This document shows, one piece after another, positions 11,731 to 24,400 of a DNA stretch of 64,000 bases; the first letter of the stretch is position 1; each line of letters begins with the position of its first letter. A model generated the notes under the pieces. It saw only the letters and a list, made by a program, of their open reading frames with translations. It was not told the origin of the DNA and ran no database searches. This DNA is from Macrocybe gigantea (lineage: Eukaryota; Basidiomycota; Agaricomycetes; Agaricales; Callistosporiaceae). The translations under genes were made by a program, and so were the position numbers. The DNA lies in contig SJRY01000253.1 in NCBI GenBank assembly GCA_011319805.1, positions 62,001 through 126,000 of the forward strand. The letters run 5' to 3'.

Positions 11731-13212
11731 TCAGAACGACGTCGTCGAGTCGACCTCGATCGTCGGAACGATGGACGCGATAAACTTGAGGAACACGACC
11801 AGATAAAAATCGACGCGCATGCCCTCCGGCTCCTCGTCGTCACCGCGCCCTGGACGTCCTTGCCCGTGCCGCTGGTCTTGCGCGCAAACGGCCACTTCTT
11901 CTTCGCGTCCTTGGTTGCAGCTCCAGTCGCGGAGCCCTTGCGCCGCGCGAGCTGCTCCTCGACGACGCTGTTGTTCATCCGCTCGATGACCTTCTTCATC
12001 ACGCTTGAGTGCTTGCACGGGTGCACGGACGCGGCTTGCAGCGAGGTGGAGTGGATGAACTGCTCGATCGTCACCGTCTTGTGCGCGTGGTCGGCTGAGA
12101 TGTCTTGGAATATTTGGGATGGCGTCAGCGGGTTGCGGTTCTGTGTGCAAGAGGGTGCGACCGAGTCAGCGAGGGTTCGGGAGTCCCGAGTGAGACTGTA
12201 CGATGGTGTTGACATCGCTTACCTCGTCGTATCCAATTAGCCACACCCGCGGCGTCTGATAATACTTGTCATAGGTGATCATGACGTCGTATGTGCGCAC
12301 TTGCAACAGGTTACCCCTTGCGACCTCCACATTGCTGCAACGGAACGTAAGCCCGCGATAAACGCTGCGTCCGAACATGCAAAACACACGCACCTAGCGT
12401 CAATCACTCCGGCACCCGTCGGCGCCGCCGCCGCCTCGTCCCTCTCCTCCAGATCATCCTCTTCCATATCCGGAATATCATCAATATTGGGCGTCTCCAT
12501 CGAGCCACTGCCGCCACCAAGCGACATGGCGCCCATCGCGGAAGTGACGTGCTCGTGCTCGCCGGCGTCCAGGTCCGGAATCTCGTCGATCTCTCCCGCA
12601 CTCCTCGCCGCGTCGAGGTTCGATTTGCGCCCGACGTGCGTCTCGACCCACTCATCTGCGTCTTCTCCCGGGGCAGCACCATCGCCGAAGGACAGCAAGC
12701 GCTCCGCGTCCTCGTCTGCGTCGGTGTACGCGAGCGACGTCGCACGGCGGAGGCAGGGCACGCCTCGGGTTATGAGGTACTGCTTGTCAGGCGGCAGAAA
12801 GTCTCGTGCTTTTGAAGCGTCTCCCTTTTCCCTAAGCAGAAACAACGCCCGTATTACCGTGCCTGCATCGGAAGAAACGCAGATTGACGCTGCTCACCAT
12901 GACCACACGGGGAACTTGTACACCAGGAAATCTGCAGCGGCGACGAACTCCTCTGAGATGGCCCGGAATGAGCGAAACGACGTGTCTGGAAATGAGATGT
13001 AGACGAACCAGGCGTGATACGACCGTGTTCCTTGAACTTGCTCTCCTTGAGGACCTAAATCAAAGATCGACGTTGGATCCTCGTTGTCGATAATCACTAG
13101 GGACTCACGGGGCTGAGGTATTCGCGCACTGCGAAAAGATGTGACTACGCGAGTCAGTGCTGGACACCTAGAGTATGAAGGGGAAGACGGGATTCACCTG
13201 AATGGCTTGCAT
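11731..13212 (-). CDS. ATG3: Autophagy E2-like conjugating enzyme Atg3
   Basis: Transfers Atg8 from Atg7 to phosphatidylethanolamine during autophagosome formation; acts in the cytosol and on the isolation membrane. Visible elements: MQAIQ start exon, [43 protein letters not shown] and a long acidic flexible region ([15 protein letters not shown]). Then come [28 protein letters not shown], the catalytic cysteine in [14 protein letters not shown], and the C-terminus [19 protein letters not shown] ending in DSTTSF. The region from KTSGTGKDV to [10 protein letters not shown] needs one extra base near 11845 to stay in frame. Length and domain order match the family. Exons are separated by short introns; the start is the only ATG giving the MQAIQ exon. 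Confidence 0.93.
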
Positions 13213-13525
13213 GGTCGCGATGTGTAAGACTTGGAATGGGAGAAACTCTGTGCTTTTGTAGTGCAGATGATCGATTTTGAATTGGCCACACTTGGACCAC
13301 GTGGCTACAAATCTTACCGCTCAATCCATTGTCGTCCTTTTTTTTTTTTTTGCAAGTGCCGGTCTCATATCATTGTATCACGTATTGTTGAGGAGATGAA
13401 GGGGCAGAACATTCAATTCGAACAATGTGTCACAGATGAGACTAATAATGATCAATTATCTGCTTCCAAAGGATATCGAACATGACCGATTCGTATAGGT
13501 ATACCAGCAAGAATTACGCCGTCAC

Positions 13526-15111
13526 TTATGAGGCCGGCGTGGATTTCTTCTCCTTAGGCTTCTCCCGCTTTGCCCTTTTGATTTTTTGCCATCTCCCTGC
13601 TTGACAGATCCGTCGACGGCCTTATCGTCTGCGTCCTTGCGTTTGCGTTTTTTTGTTTTCTCCTTCCCGGCCACCGTCGCCTCCGGCTTCTCGTTCGTCG
13701 GCTTATCGGTGGCATCGGTGGTCGGATGCGCCTCATCATTCGACTGATCCATCGACTCGTTCTTTTCACCATCCTTCACGGCCACGTCCGATGTTGGTAT
13801 CGTTTTTGACACGTCTCAGAACCCCAGTCGACGGTTTCACAGCCGGCTCTGCAGCCTCCTTCTCGTCGACTTTGGTTTTCTCCTTCTTATCTTTCCTCTC
13901 CTTCCTCTTCCTCTTCTTCTCCTTCCCGGGTTCCTTCGCCGCATCCTCTGCCTTGGAGGCTTCAGCCTTCTCCTCAACCTTTGTCGTTTCCTCTGGACGC
14001 GACGCAATATCGGTCATCTGCACGTCCCCATCCGCGTCGGGTTTCACGCCTTCCTCTGTCGCTTTCTCTTTCTCCTCTTTCTCCTTCCTTCTTTTCCTAT
14101 CCTTCCTTTTCTTCCCTTTCTCCTTTGATTCCTTTCACCCTCCGTAGCAGCAGCTACTGTTGCGCCCTCGTTTGCAGCAGGTTTAGACACTTTGCTTTGG
14201 TCTTCGTCTTTGGGAGCCGTAACGTTCTCTTGTTTGGACCTTTTCTTCCTCTTTTTCTTTTCGCCCTCGGACGGAATTGCGGGCACAGGAACCGAGGCGG
14301 CGTCAACGGCCTCCGATTCGTTGGTGACCTTGGCCTTTTTGGTCGATGGCTCGTCGTCATTCGCCTGAGGTAGCATGTCTGAATGAGTGAGAACCATCTA
14401 GGAGCGTAACAGCTCGCAACCTTGGGCCCCTCGCTAGCCAAAGACTTCCTCTTCCTATCCTTCTTTCTCTTCTCCACCTTCACAGTAACATCGTCCTTCT
14501 TCTCCGCACCGTCCGTTGTCTCGTTTTGTCCGCTTGGAGACTGCTCGTCTGATTTTGTCTTCGCAGGCGAGGCGGGAGGAGCAGGCTCCTTTGACTCGGC
14601 CTTCTCTTTCGATTCCTCGGGAGACGTGGCGACCACTGTGACGGGAGACATTCGAACGGGAGTAGCCAAAGGCGTATCGTTAGCACCAGTAGCCTGAGAT
14701 CTCGGAACACCCCATCCCGATCGTCCTCTATACCCACCTTGTCCACCGTTTTGTCTTCTAGCGCCGCCACCCTGGGGTCCGTTATTCATCCTTACGTTCT
14801 GCACAATGGCACGACAGAACGTTACTACACTGACACATCGCATAATAGTGTAAATTTGAGATCTCACCGGTTTGGGGCCCTTGTACAGGCTCTTCTGGTA
14901 TTTCTCCGCCTCGCTTATGCACTGCGTGTGACCTTTGAACTCGGCGGGCGAGTTGAACGTCTTGCTGCAGTCGATGCAATCGACCGCCGTATGACATCGC
15001 TGCCAGTGCTTGTCCAGTTTGGGCTTCGTGACGACGTCGCCGCACCCTAAGGGAGTCAGAACCGAACTGGATCCAGCACAAAATGCAGTTTCCGCTAGAT
15101 CGACTGACCAT
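13526..15111 (-). CDS. LYAR-type zinc-finger nucleolar protein
   Basis: The N-terminal exons encode CGDVVTKPKLDKHWQRC followed by VDCIDCSKTFNSPAEFKGH, the paired C2HC-type fingers of the LYAR family (cell growth-regulating nucleolar proteins that act in ribosome biogenesis). KYQKSLYKGPKP and an NNGPQGGGARRQNGGQGG segment follow. The C-terminal two thirds are Lys/Glu/Arg-rich low-complexity blocks, in part PVRMSP- and EKKRKRKERKDKK-like. The frame changes near 14135 (AAA run) and 13582-13587 (A6 run on the coding strand). Adding one base at each gives a smooth tail ending KEKKSTPAS at TAA 13526. A further change near 13820 is unresolved. The exact joining of exon 1 (ATG at 15111) to CGDVV is also uncertain. 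Confidence 0.75.
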
Positions 15112-15594
15112 GGCATCTAAATAACGATCGTCGATTAAATACTATTGAGACGCATAAAACTGGACGCACTGGAAGACACCATTTTTCAAAAGCCAGTCTG
15201 GCGTGAGGTCGAGATGAAGAGTGAGTGAATCGACGTTTTTTTACGATTTATCCAGACGCATTTTTTTTCGGGTCATGTGACATGGATCGCTTCTTTGATG
15301 CCAGGACTCACTCGTTTCTTAACCCACACAAGCACGTACTATAGGTCTTCCTAGATGGAATGGCTATTACATGGCTCACGACGATCACGAGGAGCTTGTC
15401 AAGAGAAGAAAGGATACACTGATCCTGCCCTCCAATAAGCTCCAAGATCGGTAGAAGAGCGTAGTGCTAATGTGTTCACTTACCGTTAAATCGAGGGCTC
15501 TGATTGCAAAGTATGGCAGAAATCTCAGGGAAGCAATAATGCTAACCCCCCCCTAAGAATGCCAATGAAAACCCGTATAGGCCTATATTTCCCG
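15112..15594. other. Intergenic region
   Basis: About 480 bases between the LYAR-like start and the end of the small secreted protein gene. T-rich patches near 15240 and 15265 could belong to the LYAR-like promoter. Nothing else is recognisable. Confidence 0.4.
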
Positions 15595-16048
15595 CTACCT
15601 TCGTCTCGGTGTTACGAGACTGTAGCAATAACCGTCTCTGGTGCTACGCCTATCTGGATTCGGAATGCATGTGCCAACTAACGTGATCCTGCGGGGATCG
15701 TGTCTTCTGAAACCCGTCACGCTCCTAGGGCACCTGTCCTTCCACGCTGCGCACTCCTGCTCAGTCATCGGTAACCGTGTCCCTCGCACCTGTTGGCCGA
15801 ATCCGATAAAATATACTTCATAGGGAAGACCTAGTCCGTACTTACGGCCGATGAGTATTGGAGCCAGCCGCAACCTGATGCATCATCTGTAGATCGCGCG
15901 AACCCGCGGCTCTGCCAGTGTCCAAACCTCCTTCATCAATAAAGGGCATTGCCAGAACCTGAAGCGCCAGGCAGAAGAGGAAGAAGGCAGAAATGATCAT
16001 GGTGGAGAAAAGGCCTGCTTTTCGTTTGGCCCGACCAGGAGGATCCAT
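15595..16048 (-). CDS. Small secreted or type II membrane protein, cysteine-containing, unknown function
   Basis: ATG at 16048 starts MDPPGRAKRKAGLF followed by the hydrophobic stretch MIISAFFLFCLALQVLA and MPFIDEGG. This is a positively charged N-region plus hydrophobic core with a plausible signal-peptidase site after VLA. A canonical 56-base intron (GTAAGT...CAACAG) lies at about 15790-15850. The last exon encodes MTEQECAAWKDRCPRS, VGTCIPNPDRRS and DGYCYSL, giving four cysteines before a Pro/Arg-rich end. With the canonical intron the second exon is entered one base out of frame, again consistent with a missing base. A weaker donor (GTTGCG) would keep the frame. About 120 residues in total. 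No family recognised; an effector-like or cell-wall role is only a guess. Confidence 0.5.
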
Positions 16049-16075
16049 CTGACTCACGCCCAGCTTGGGGCCAAT

Positions 16076-16082
16076 TTTATAA
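16076..16082 (-). promoter_or_regulatory. TATA-box-like element upstream of the small secreted protein gene
   Basis: The coding-strand sequence TTATAAAATTGG lies about 30 bases before the ATG at 16048. Its position would give a very short 5' leader. A clear TATA element is uncommon among the other genes of the window and fits an inducible or strongly expressed gene. Confidence 0.4.
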
Positions 16083-19000
16083 CCGCAGTGCAGTCGCTAT
16101 AAGCCCGATACCTGAAACAGGCTTCAATGGTCGCTACCGATATCTAAAGGCAATCCATCGCCAATGCATATAAGCGATCGTATCATCTAAGTGGATGCAG
16201 CATGCGGTGGTCCTTCTTGTCTGGAAAGGTCGCAACTCGAGTGGCTTGAGTTCACACTCGACCTCATTTCGTTGATGGAAAGTCCCCCTTGACCTCAGGC
16301 AGCGTAAATGACACATCGTAAGCTGAATACGCGGGGCTTGCGACACTGATTGGTTCGTCGTCCTTTAGGTCGCTAGGACATAGAATGAGATCGTCAGTTC
16401 GTAACAGTTCACGAAGACGTCAAAGTCTTTCCGTCTCTTCCAAAATACATTGGGGTACGGCGCTGGAGGTTCGTTGGATAAACAGAGGATTTAATACAAG
16501 GGAGCTTTGCTAGGCTTAGGAATACAGGTAATGTCAAAAAGACCCGCATCTGTCAGGTCCACGCACTTTGAGCAACGTCTCAGACAAAATGTGAGCTTGG
16601 CAGAGAGGTCTAAAAGCACAACGGGTAGGAGAATACGCCAATTGGGAGGAAGAAGAACCCCCAAAGACCAGATCGTTCAATATCAGACGAGATGAAATGC
16701 GATGACATTGTCATGAAGAATACCTGAAGTGCGATTTAAAATTAGGACTGTGGATGCCTATGGGTAAGATTCTATTGTAGATGACATGAACCTAAAGAAA
16801 CTGCGCACCCACCATCATTCAAATGATGTTGACAAGGACAGGATGGACATTGTGCGATTCTATTATGTTCGGCAGCGTCCGAGTTCCTCAGGCCTCTTTC
16901 TCCATCACGAGAACTACTTGTGGTCATATATCCGCACTGGCAACCTATAAGTTTTTACTTGTCTCATCATGCGTCTCCGATTTGGCGCCCTGTTCAGCCG
17001 GTGGGGATGGTTCGAGTTCAGTTTCACCATTCGCTTTGCTTTCCCAATCATAAGTCTCTTTCTGGAACATCTGCCACACGAGTCGAAACGTTCCGTTTCG
17101 ATGATTGTGCGGCGTTTTGCTCCTGACCGTCGGTGACTGAACGGCCCGGGATAAGGTTTTCATTGGCAGGCAGTCACTCCTTGTCAATCAATTATCACAT
17201 TGATGGGTCCTCATGCATCTGGTTTCATGGTCTCGTGGGCGGAGTCGAGGACTGTTCCGTCGATGTTCCGTCTTGTAAAGGCTAACTGACATGCTTGACT
17301 GAGGGACCAACGCGTCCAACTGAAACGACACATAGAGGGACGCGTTTCGTTTAGCTTGTTCAACGAGCTGATCGGTGTTTGTTACAAATCTTCAAAAGAC
17401 GCTTTCCTAAACTGACTCCAGTTTGCTGCTTTCACCAAGTTAACGGTTTGACATCGCCGGCTCGGTGTTGCTCAGCTCCTCATATCGCCGAGCTAGCTCC
17501 TTTCAAGGGCAAACCCAGAGGTTTCTCCGCCGTCAGCTCTGTTCAAAGTTCATGACTTTCCAGATCTCCGAGTCTGCACAACGACATTCGGCGACGGATC
17601 CATACTCCTGCCATTTTCTGCCCCTGCGGACGACTGGTAGTTTGTCGATCGATATCATGGCATCAAAAATGCCAAGTGATGCTTATATTGCTATTTTTGC
17701 TTTGCAAGCATTCAAACACGCACGCGACCCAAATACTCTATCCGTCGCGTGTTACAGGTTTCGTCAAAGTGCTCCTCCGCGTGTTTTCTATGCATAATAA
17801 CGTCCGCAGAGACAGTCACGAGGTCATCTTGCGAGAAATTTTCGTTTTCGATTGGCTTGCGTATGTGGGCACTTTGGTCCTTGGTCCCTTGTATCGCCGC
17901 TGCGTCCATCCAATGGGAATGCATCATTTGGCGAAGGGCCGGGTCCAATTCCAAGTCTGTGATTCACGCGCGACGCCGGGTCTCTATCCACCGAACGCAT
18001 GTTTTTTTTCTCGACTCTTCTCTTCTTTCTCGCTAGGCAACAGCGGCTTCGAATTCGAACTTTGTTCGGCCTCCGAGCCTCTATTCTCCCGAAATTCGAC
18101 TTGCTCCAAGCCGGGCCAAGACCCACATGACGCACTCATCTCCGGCCCGCGATATCAGGTCTTCAACAGTCAGTGCCATGCGGTAAAATCGTGCGAATGA
18201 ATGATGCGCTCCAACGGCGGCCGTGGTATTGCATATGTTCGTGCTTCCAGCACCTCCAGTGGGTTGAGAGATTCAGCAGACAAATCAGCTGTTTTTTTTT
18301 ATCTGCCTAATTGCAAAGTGAGGGCTCCTATGTGGATATGCATATCCAATTCTCATCCTTGCGCTCCAGCATCAGTTAGGAGATTCAGAAATGAGGCGAC
18401 TGCGCTGTTGATCGGAGATGAGTTTTTCCTACCTGTTTTTGCCATCCCGCCGCTACATTCCTCCGTATAGAAGATATTTGCGAGCTGCATGTTCATGTGC
18501 CCAAGGTCGGACTCCTTTCCTCCATACTAAGCATAACATCAGCATGTATTCCACCCATCAGGTTACACGCTTGAAATTTTGGGATCCGTTTTGCGCTGCG
18601 CACATCAGATATTCACTTCAGCGAGGTCTTCTGGATTTTGTTTCGATGGAGTATTGTTCGTCCCGGTTCCTATTTCCGCTCACGCGCCAGGGGGGTTCGA
18701 GAAAATCTACTGAACATCTAAGCAACAGCAAGAAAATGTATTGTACATTTTTGCGAGGCGCGTTTTGTCTAAGCGAGAGGGAGAATCCGGACGCATGGCA
18801 GGCCGTTCTCAGGCGACTGGCCTTCACATCTAGGCCGTCCTCGAATTTGTATATCTTCAAAGAAACCTGCGTCGCGTGCAGATACAGATGGCGCTATGGG
18901 GCTGATAGGGTCGGTGTATATATTTCCCCCCCCTTAAACTTGAAGTTTGCTCCACGGTTGAGATATCAACTGAGGGCCTGGTCTATCCTGGTCTATCCTG

Positions 19001-21499
19001 GGAATAAGTCCAGAACTCATGGTTACTTGGAGAATGGTCGTTCTGGCGTGAGGACCTTTCGTCATGCGCCTGTTCCTGGGTGATCAGACGCGTCCAGTCG
19101 TCGATCGCGCATTCGCGGGAGCACGTTCATCCGTGGCGACACTCATGAATCGCGGCGCGTCTCGCGGGCACGTCACTGGGCTTATCGACTGCTTATCGCC
19201 ATGTCTGTGTAAAACATATTAGCCCTTTCCGCTGTGGCCTTTGCTTTTCTACCTAGTGAGGGCGTTCTGGGCTGTCTACATAGCGCTAGCCATGGATGGT
19301 GATATTATGCTGTCATGGCCCCCTGCATATGTATTCAATTTTAAAACATAAATTAGTCTATATACAACGGCTTCAAGAGCACTACTTAAAGACTAATGAC
19401 AGAAAGGAGACACGTTCATTTGAGTACGCACTTGAGGCGTCGCAATTGGCAGCATCCGCAGCCTTGACAGCAGCAGCCGGCGGCAACGCCAGGGAGGCGA
19501 GAACTTCACCGCCAACACCGCCGCTATCGATAGGTACGGCGATTAAGTCTGAACTCAGCAGCCACCGCACTCGATAGCGCAGAGATAACGTCAACGTTGC
19601 ACCGAGAATGCCTCAAGCTCATCCAACGGGCCCACTTCTGCAGATCAGGGCGGGGATAGAGACTCGTCAGACTCGTCTGTGCGCGGTTTAGAATGCAGTT
19701 CGGATACTGGAAGGGACTAGCGCGCATTCGAATTCAAAAGTTCAGACTACATCGGCTGCTGTTTGTCTGCTTCTGGACGTTACGGAACGGCTTAGACTCT
19801 CTTAGACTACACGCGAGTTCGAAAAGATTTCTTCTGTTGGACTAGGTTGGACTTCTTTTTTTGTTTGCCCCAGTTTTTTTTTGCCGACGTGAGATTTGAA
19901 ATTTGAAATGCGAACTGTGTTCCTGTACCGCAACACTTAGCCTGCATGGTTCGCTTAAGCTTAAAGCTTCGACCTGGATGGAACCTGAGGACGTGATAAG
20001 TCGCCATAAGGCAGCGTTTTGGGCTCTTGGATGCGAAGACTGATAGATCGGGGATCAAGGACGGTTGCTGAAAACAGATGAGAGGCAGGCTTTCATATGC
20101 GATACTAGAGAGGGCGAGGAACCCTGGGAGGCATGAGAATCCTTCGTTCGCATCCGAATCTTTCATGCAAAATATGTTCATCAAGCCGAAATCAAAGCTA
20201 AGCTGGAGATTGATCGCCTGTGAACATGAGGTCTGTCTGATGCTCACGCATGTCGATCAGAAGGAAAACAAAAAGCGTTTAAAGCCGCATGCATCGATGC
20301 GCAGATCAAACGGACCAATGATTGCATCGAACTCTAAGATCCATCATTCTCCAAACGCCTCTGAGAAAAGCGGGGAGAGTGTCGCCACCAATGCTATAGG
20401 GCTATAGGGCCTTCACACGCACGTCAAGAGAGCAAAACGGTGCGAGGGTCAGCCGATGCGTAGGAAGTAAGCTGAAAGTCAGAGCCCAATCTCTTGCTCA
20501 TGGCCAACTGACCCGAGCTCGGATTCGGGCGGTGACTGCTTCTGGCACCGAAGAAGGGAAGAACGTCACAGCCCTTCAGGCTTGGATGGTTCCGAGATAC
20601 GGAAGGGGCAACGTCGCATTGAAACGGTCGACCTTTTTAGTCGGCATAACGTCCTGAGCTTTTGCATCGTCGGTGACAGCCTTGACGTTATGCGCCTTGT
20701 TCTAGCTACGGTCGGGCTAGTCAGCGAAGAAGCCATAGGCTAGTTTGCTGTCAAATCTCGGTGTTTCGAGGTTAAGGGCCGTGTGTTGTAAGCCTCCGTC
20801 CGAAGCTGGAGCCCTTCACTGCACATCTGTATGTGCAAGGGGAAACCATCTCCTTGTGCATTAGTTTTTTTTTTCTTTGCCGACATGACGTGCTGTATTG
20901 ATACTTACCAAGAATATGCACCTAGCATCCCCCACGTACAGGTATGTATGTATGTATACATTGATTGTTGTGAACGCACTGATAGATCTGGTACGTCACG
21001 AACAGATGTGATTGCGTTTCTTCTCGCGCTTATCTCCTCGGCTATGTAGGAGATGGCTAGATGTATGCTGTAGCTTGCGTTTGGGGGCGAAGATATGTCG
21101 TTCTGTCAGTGGGACGATGACTTTCGAGGCTTCGGCTCATGTGCTACGCTTGTCAGGAGGTCGAACACAGGCTATGCTGGTCCAAGCCTGTTCTGACACA
21201 GTGAACCGTATATTTTCTCTGAATAATTTCATTTCTGAGACATTGCTAACCCGTCTGATGCGGACCCGACGAGGGAGTTGCGCTGAAGGGGTTTGTCTCG
21301 AGGAAGAAAGTTGATGAAGGTGAGATCTGAGATGTGGGTTTGTTTTGATTTGTATGTCGGAGTTTGAAGGGGTGCCAATGCTCTCACCGCCTTGGCTCGT
21401 TTACAGTCCCAAGTCAACCATTCCGACCATCATCTCTCTCCTTCTCCCCTTCTCCTCCCTCCTCATCCCGACGTCCCTCTTCTCCCGCCCTTCGACTCA
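16083..21499. other. 5.4 kb gene-poor region
   Basis: No open frame here shows conserved motifs or a convincing exon chain. The longest is a 221-codon plus-strand frame at 18418-19083 with mixed basic and aromatic composition and no domain. There are scattered short A/T and T runs and one short direct repeat (CTGGTCTATC twice, near 18978-18997). No reverse transcriptase, transposase or terminal repeat was recognised. It could hold regulatory DNA for CDC24, non-coding RNA or relics of old elements. Only the last hundred bases or so, rich in pyrimidines, look like the CDC24 promoter. Confidence 0.45.
20941..20960. repeat. Short (GTAT)n microsatellite
   Basis: GTATGTATGTATGTATA occurs at about 20942-20958 in the gene-poor region. 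It has four repeat units, too few to suggest a function. Confidence 0.7.
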
Positions 21500-24400
21500 A
21501 TGGCTTCCGTCGCAGGCCGAAAAAGCTCCATAATCTCGAGCGCGGGCCCCGTCGCAAACAACACCCTTCTCAATAAGGCCGCCTCGCAGTCCACCTCTCT
21601 TTACCAACAATGCTCTTCCCTCCGTTCCCGTCTTATGCGCATACGCGGCTTCTCCGACTACTTCTCCCTTGCCACGACCCCCGATTCACGCCAATCAACA
21701 GACCCCGTCACCCAGCTTTGGGACCTCTTCTCCCTAGGCATCCCTCTCTGCTACATATTCGATCTCCTCCCGGCCGAACAGGGCTTTCACAAAATAAACA
21801 ACTCTCAGTTCAATCCGGATGAGTATGAGACCAATCCCGACCGCCTCAAGAAGCACGCCATCGCGCTCTTCGCCATTCAGATTGGCTCCGACAAAGTTAT
21901 GTTCAACATCCCTGGCTGTGAGCGATTTACGGTCCGGGATCTTTGGGACAGAAATTCCACCGACGGGCTTGTCAAAGTGTGTGCGCCTTCTGTTTTTTTC
22001 CGCCCTTGGCTCATGCTCGGATTACCCGTGCAACTTTAGGTTATTAATACCGTGACCGCCATCGTCGATCATCTCCCAGAGGATACTTTTGAGTCTCCGC
22101 CACCGTCCCCTCCTTCCCTCGCCCCGTCCGATTCCTTGGATTCATTCTCATCTGATGGACCTACTGCATCACCAGCAAATGCTCAGGAATCCGCACGCAA
22201 TAATATCATCCGAGAAATGGTCGAGACAGAACGGAAATATGTCCAGGATCTTGAGATCATGCAGGTATGTTCTCGCATGCTGAGCACGGGTTCTTGTTCC
22301 TGTTTAAAGTCTTACTTTCTCGCAGAAATACTCCAACGCGCTCGCCCAAGGGAATATAATTGATCAGGACACCATCCATCTACTGTTCCCAAATTTAAAC
22401 AAGCTTCTTAACTTCCAGAGGAAGTTCCTCATTCGCTTTGAAAGCACGGCAGAGTTGCCTTGGCAAAACCAGCGCTGGGGACAACATTTTCTAGACTGCG
22501 TGAGTCTCGTAATTCTGCCCATGTTCTCATTTCGGCGTTCCCATTGTCCCGATGCTCATTATCCCTTCTCTCTACATTCCACACCTCGATCCTTTCGGAA
22601 CAATAGGAAGAAGAGTTTGTTGTCTATGAACCTTATTGCGCCAACTACACGAGCGCCACAGAACTCATGCTAGCCAATGAGCAACATCTCTCGGTGAGTG
22701 TGAACTTTTTTGCCCACGACTTAATTTGTCCCACGATCGCCCTGGCAACTCTCATCTCGGCCATCCCCGTATCCTGACCAAATATTCCAAAACAGGCCTT
22801 GAACCATCTGATCAATGTCAGAGGCGAGCTTCCTGCTTTCCTGATCAAGCCAATACAGCGGGTTTGCAAATATCCCTTGCTACTTGATGTACGTCGTGAA
22901 ACAATTCCTATTGTCTTAATCGTATCGTTCGTCTCCTGATATGTCGGCATCGTGCTATTGTTTCTTTCCCTAGTCGCTTATCAAAGCTACGTCTGCGGAC
23001 GGCTATCAGCACTTCGATGAGCTGAAGCGAGGTTCCGAGGCAGCCAAGCGCATAACCGACAAAATCAATGAGGCTCAGCGTCGTGCAGAGAATGAACTTA
23101 CGGTCAAAAATCTCGAATCCAGGATTAAGGACTGGAAAGGACACCATCTCGCCAACTTTGGCTCCCTCCTTCTCGACGATATCTTCGTCGTAACAAAGTC
23201 TGAAATTGACAGGGAGTATCATGTCTTCCTGTTCGAGAAAATCATACTCTGTTGCAAGGAGGCCCCTGAAATGCCTCCCAACAGCAAAGGCAAAGTCGGC
23301 AAAAGCAATTCATTGCTCAAGAAACAACCGGCCCCTCCACCTCTCACGTTGCCAGGCGGTGTGGGCCAGCCTATCAAGAAAAACACGCCCCTGTTGTTGA
23401 AGGGACGCATTTTCTTGGGTAATGTCACTCAAGCTGTCCCTGTCTCTGCAAGGAGCTCGTCCAGTACGTTTCATGCCTTTGAGTGCCGAAGGAGTCATTA
23501 ACTTTTTTTTCCACTGTTTCCTCTAGACCCTTCCCTCGCACCACATTATCCTCTAGCCGTGTGGTGGAAAGGCGATGACGATTTAGAGTTCTTCACTCTT
23601 CGATGTCGAACAGAAGATCAGCGAAAACAGTGGGAGACACAGATCAACAGGCTGATTAAGGAGTCCGCGCAACGACGCGCGTCGGAACGTAGCGCTGCCG
23701 CTATGTCCCGAGTCGCCATGGCCTCTGCTGCCTCCCACGCTGCTACCAACATGTCATCACAGCCCCGCCTGCAGCCCAAGCAGACACAATCGCCATACAG
23801 CGCCGCCCAATCGGTCTACCCGACGCAGCCGTCATCTGTCTCCGTGTCATCAGTGCCGAGCTCTCGTCACCCGCGCACTCCATACGGCAATGATGAACAC
23901 GCCGTGAGCATGTATTCGACGTCGAGCTCCAGCGGGCCCCAGGGCTACCCGCCCGCTGACGGGTTCGAGTTTGAACCGGACGACGATGATTTTGAAGACT
24001 ATCCGCCTTCGTCGAGCTACGCGCCCTCCGGGCGAGGCACTCCGATAGCAATGAGCATGACATCGTCGACTTCCACTGCAGGAGGGGTGTATCGCCGCAA
24101 CAACGCATACAGCATGCCTCCGGAGCGTGACGCCGTGCCTGGCTATGACCGTCCTCGTGCGCAGACGGAGGACGCAGCGGGGGCCGTCATGGCACAGTGG
24201 AGAAACAACAACGGCCTGCCCCCACTGCCTCCGCAACCACCGGAGCCCACTATGCGACCTCCGAACCCGAACTCCAACATGAGCGCGGGGAGCTACGCGT
24301 CTGACTCGAGCTTTGGTACGGGCATATCCCAGGCGGCTAGGTCGTCCCGCCCGGCGCTTAGGACCCAGCTCAGCCAGACGAGACTCAGAAACGGGTACGA

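Noticed and set aside
12301..13002. 233-codon plus-strand open frame opposite ATG3
   Set aside because: It is the shadow of the Ser/Asp-rich ATG3 region on the other strand; ATG3 motifs are unambiguous.
18418..19083. 221-codon open frame on the plus strand in the gene-poor region
   Set aside because: It has no domain, no hydrophobic or repeat pattern and no neighbouring exons with matching frame. An open frame of this length can arise by chance over 5 kb.
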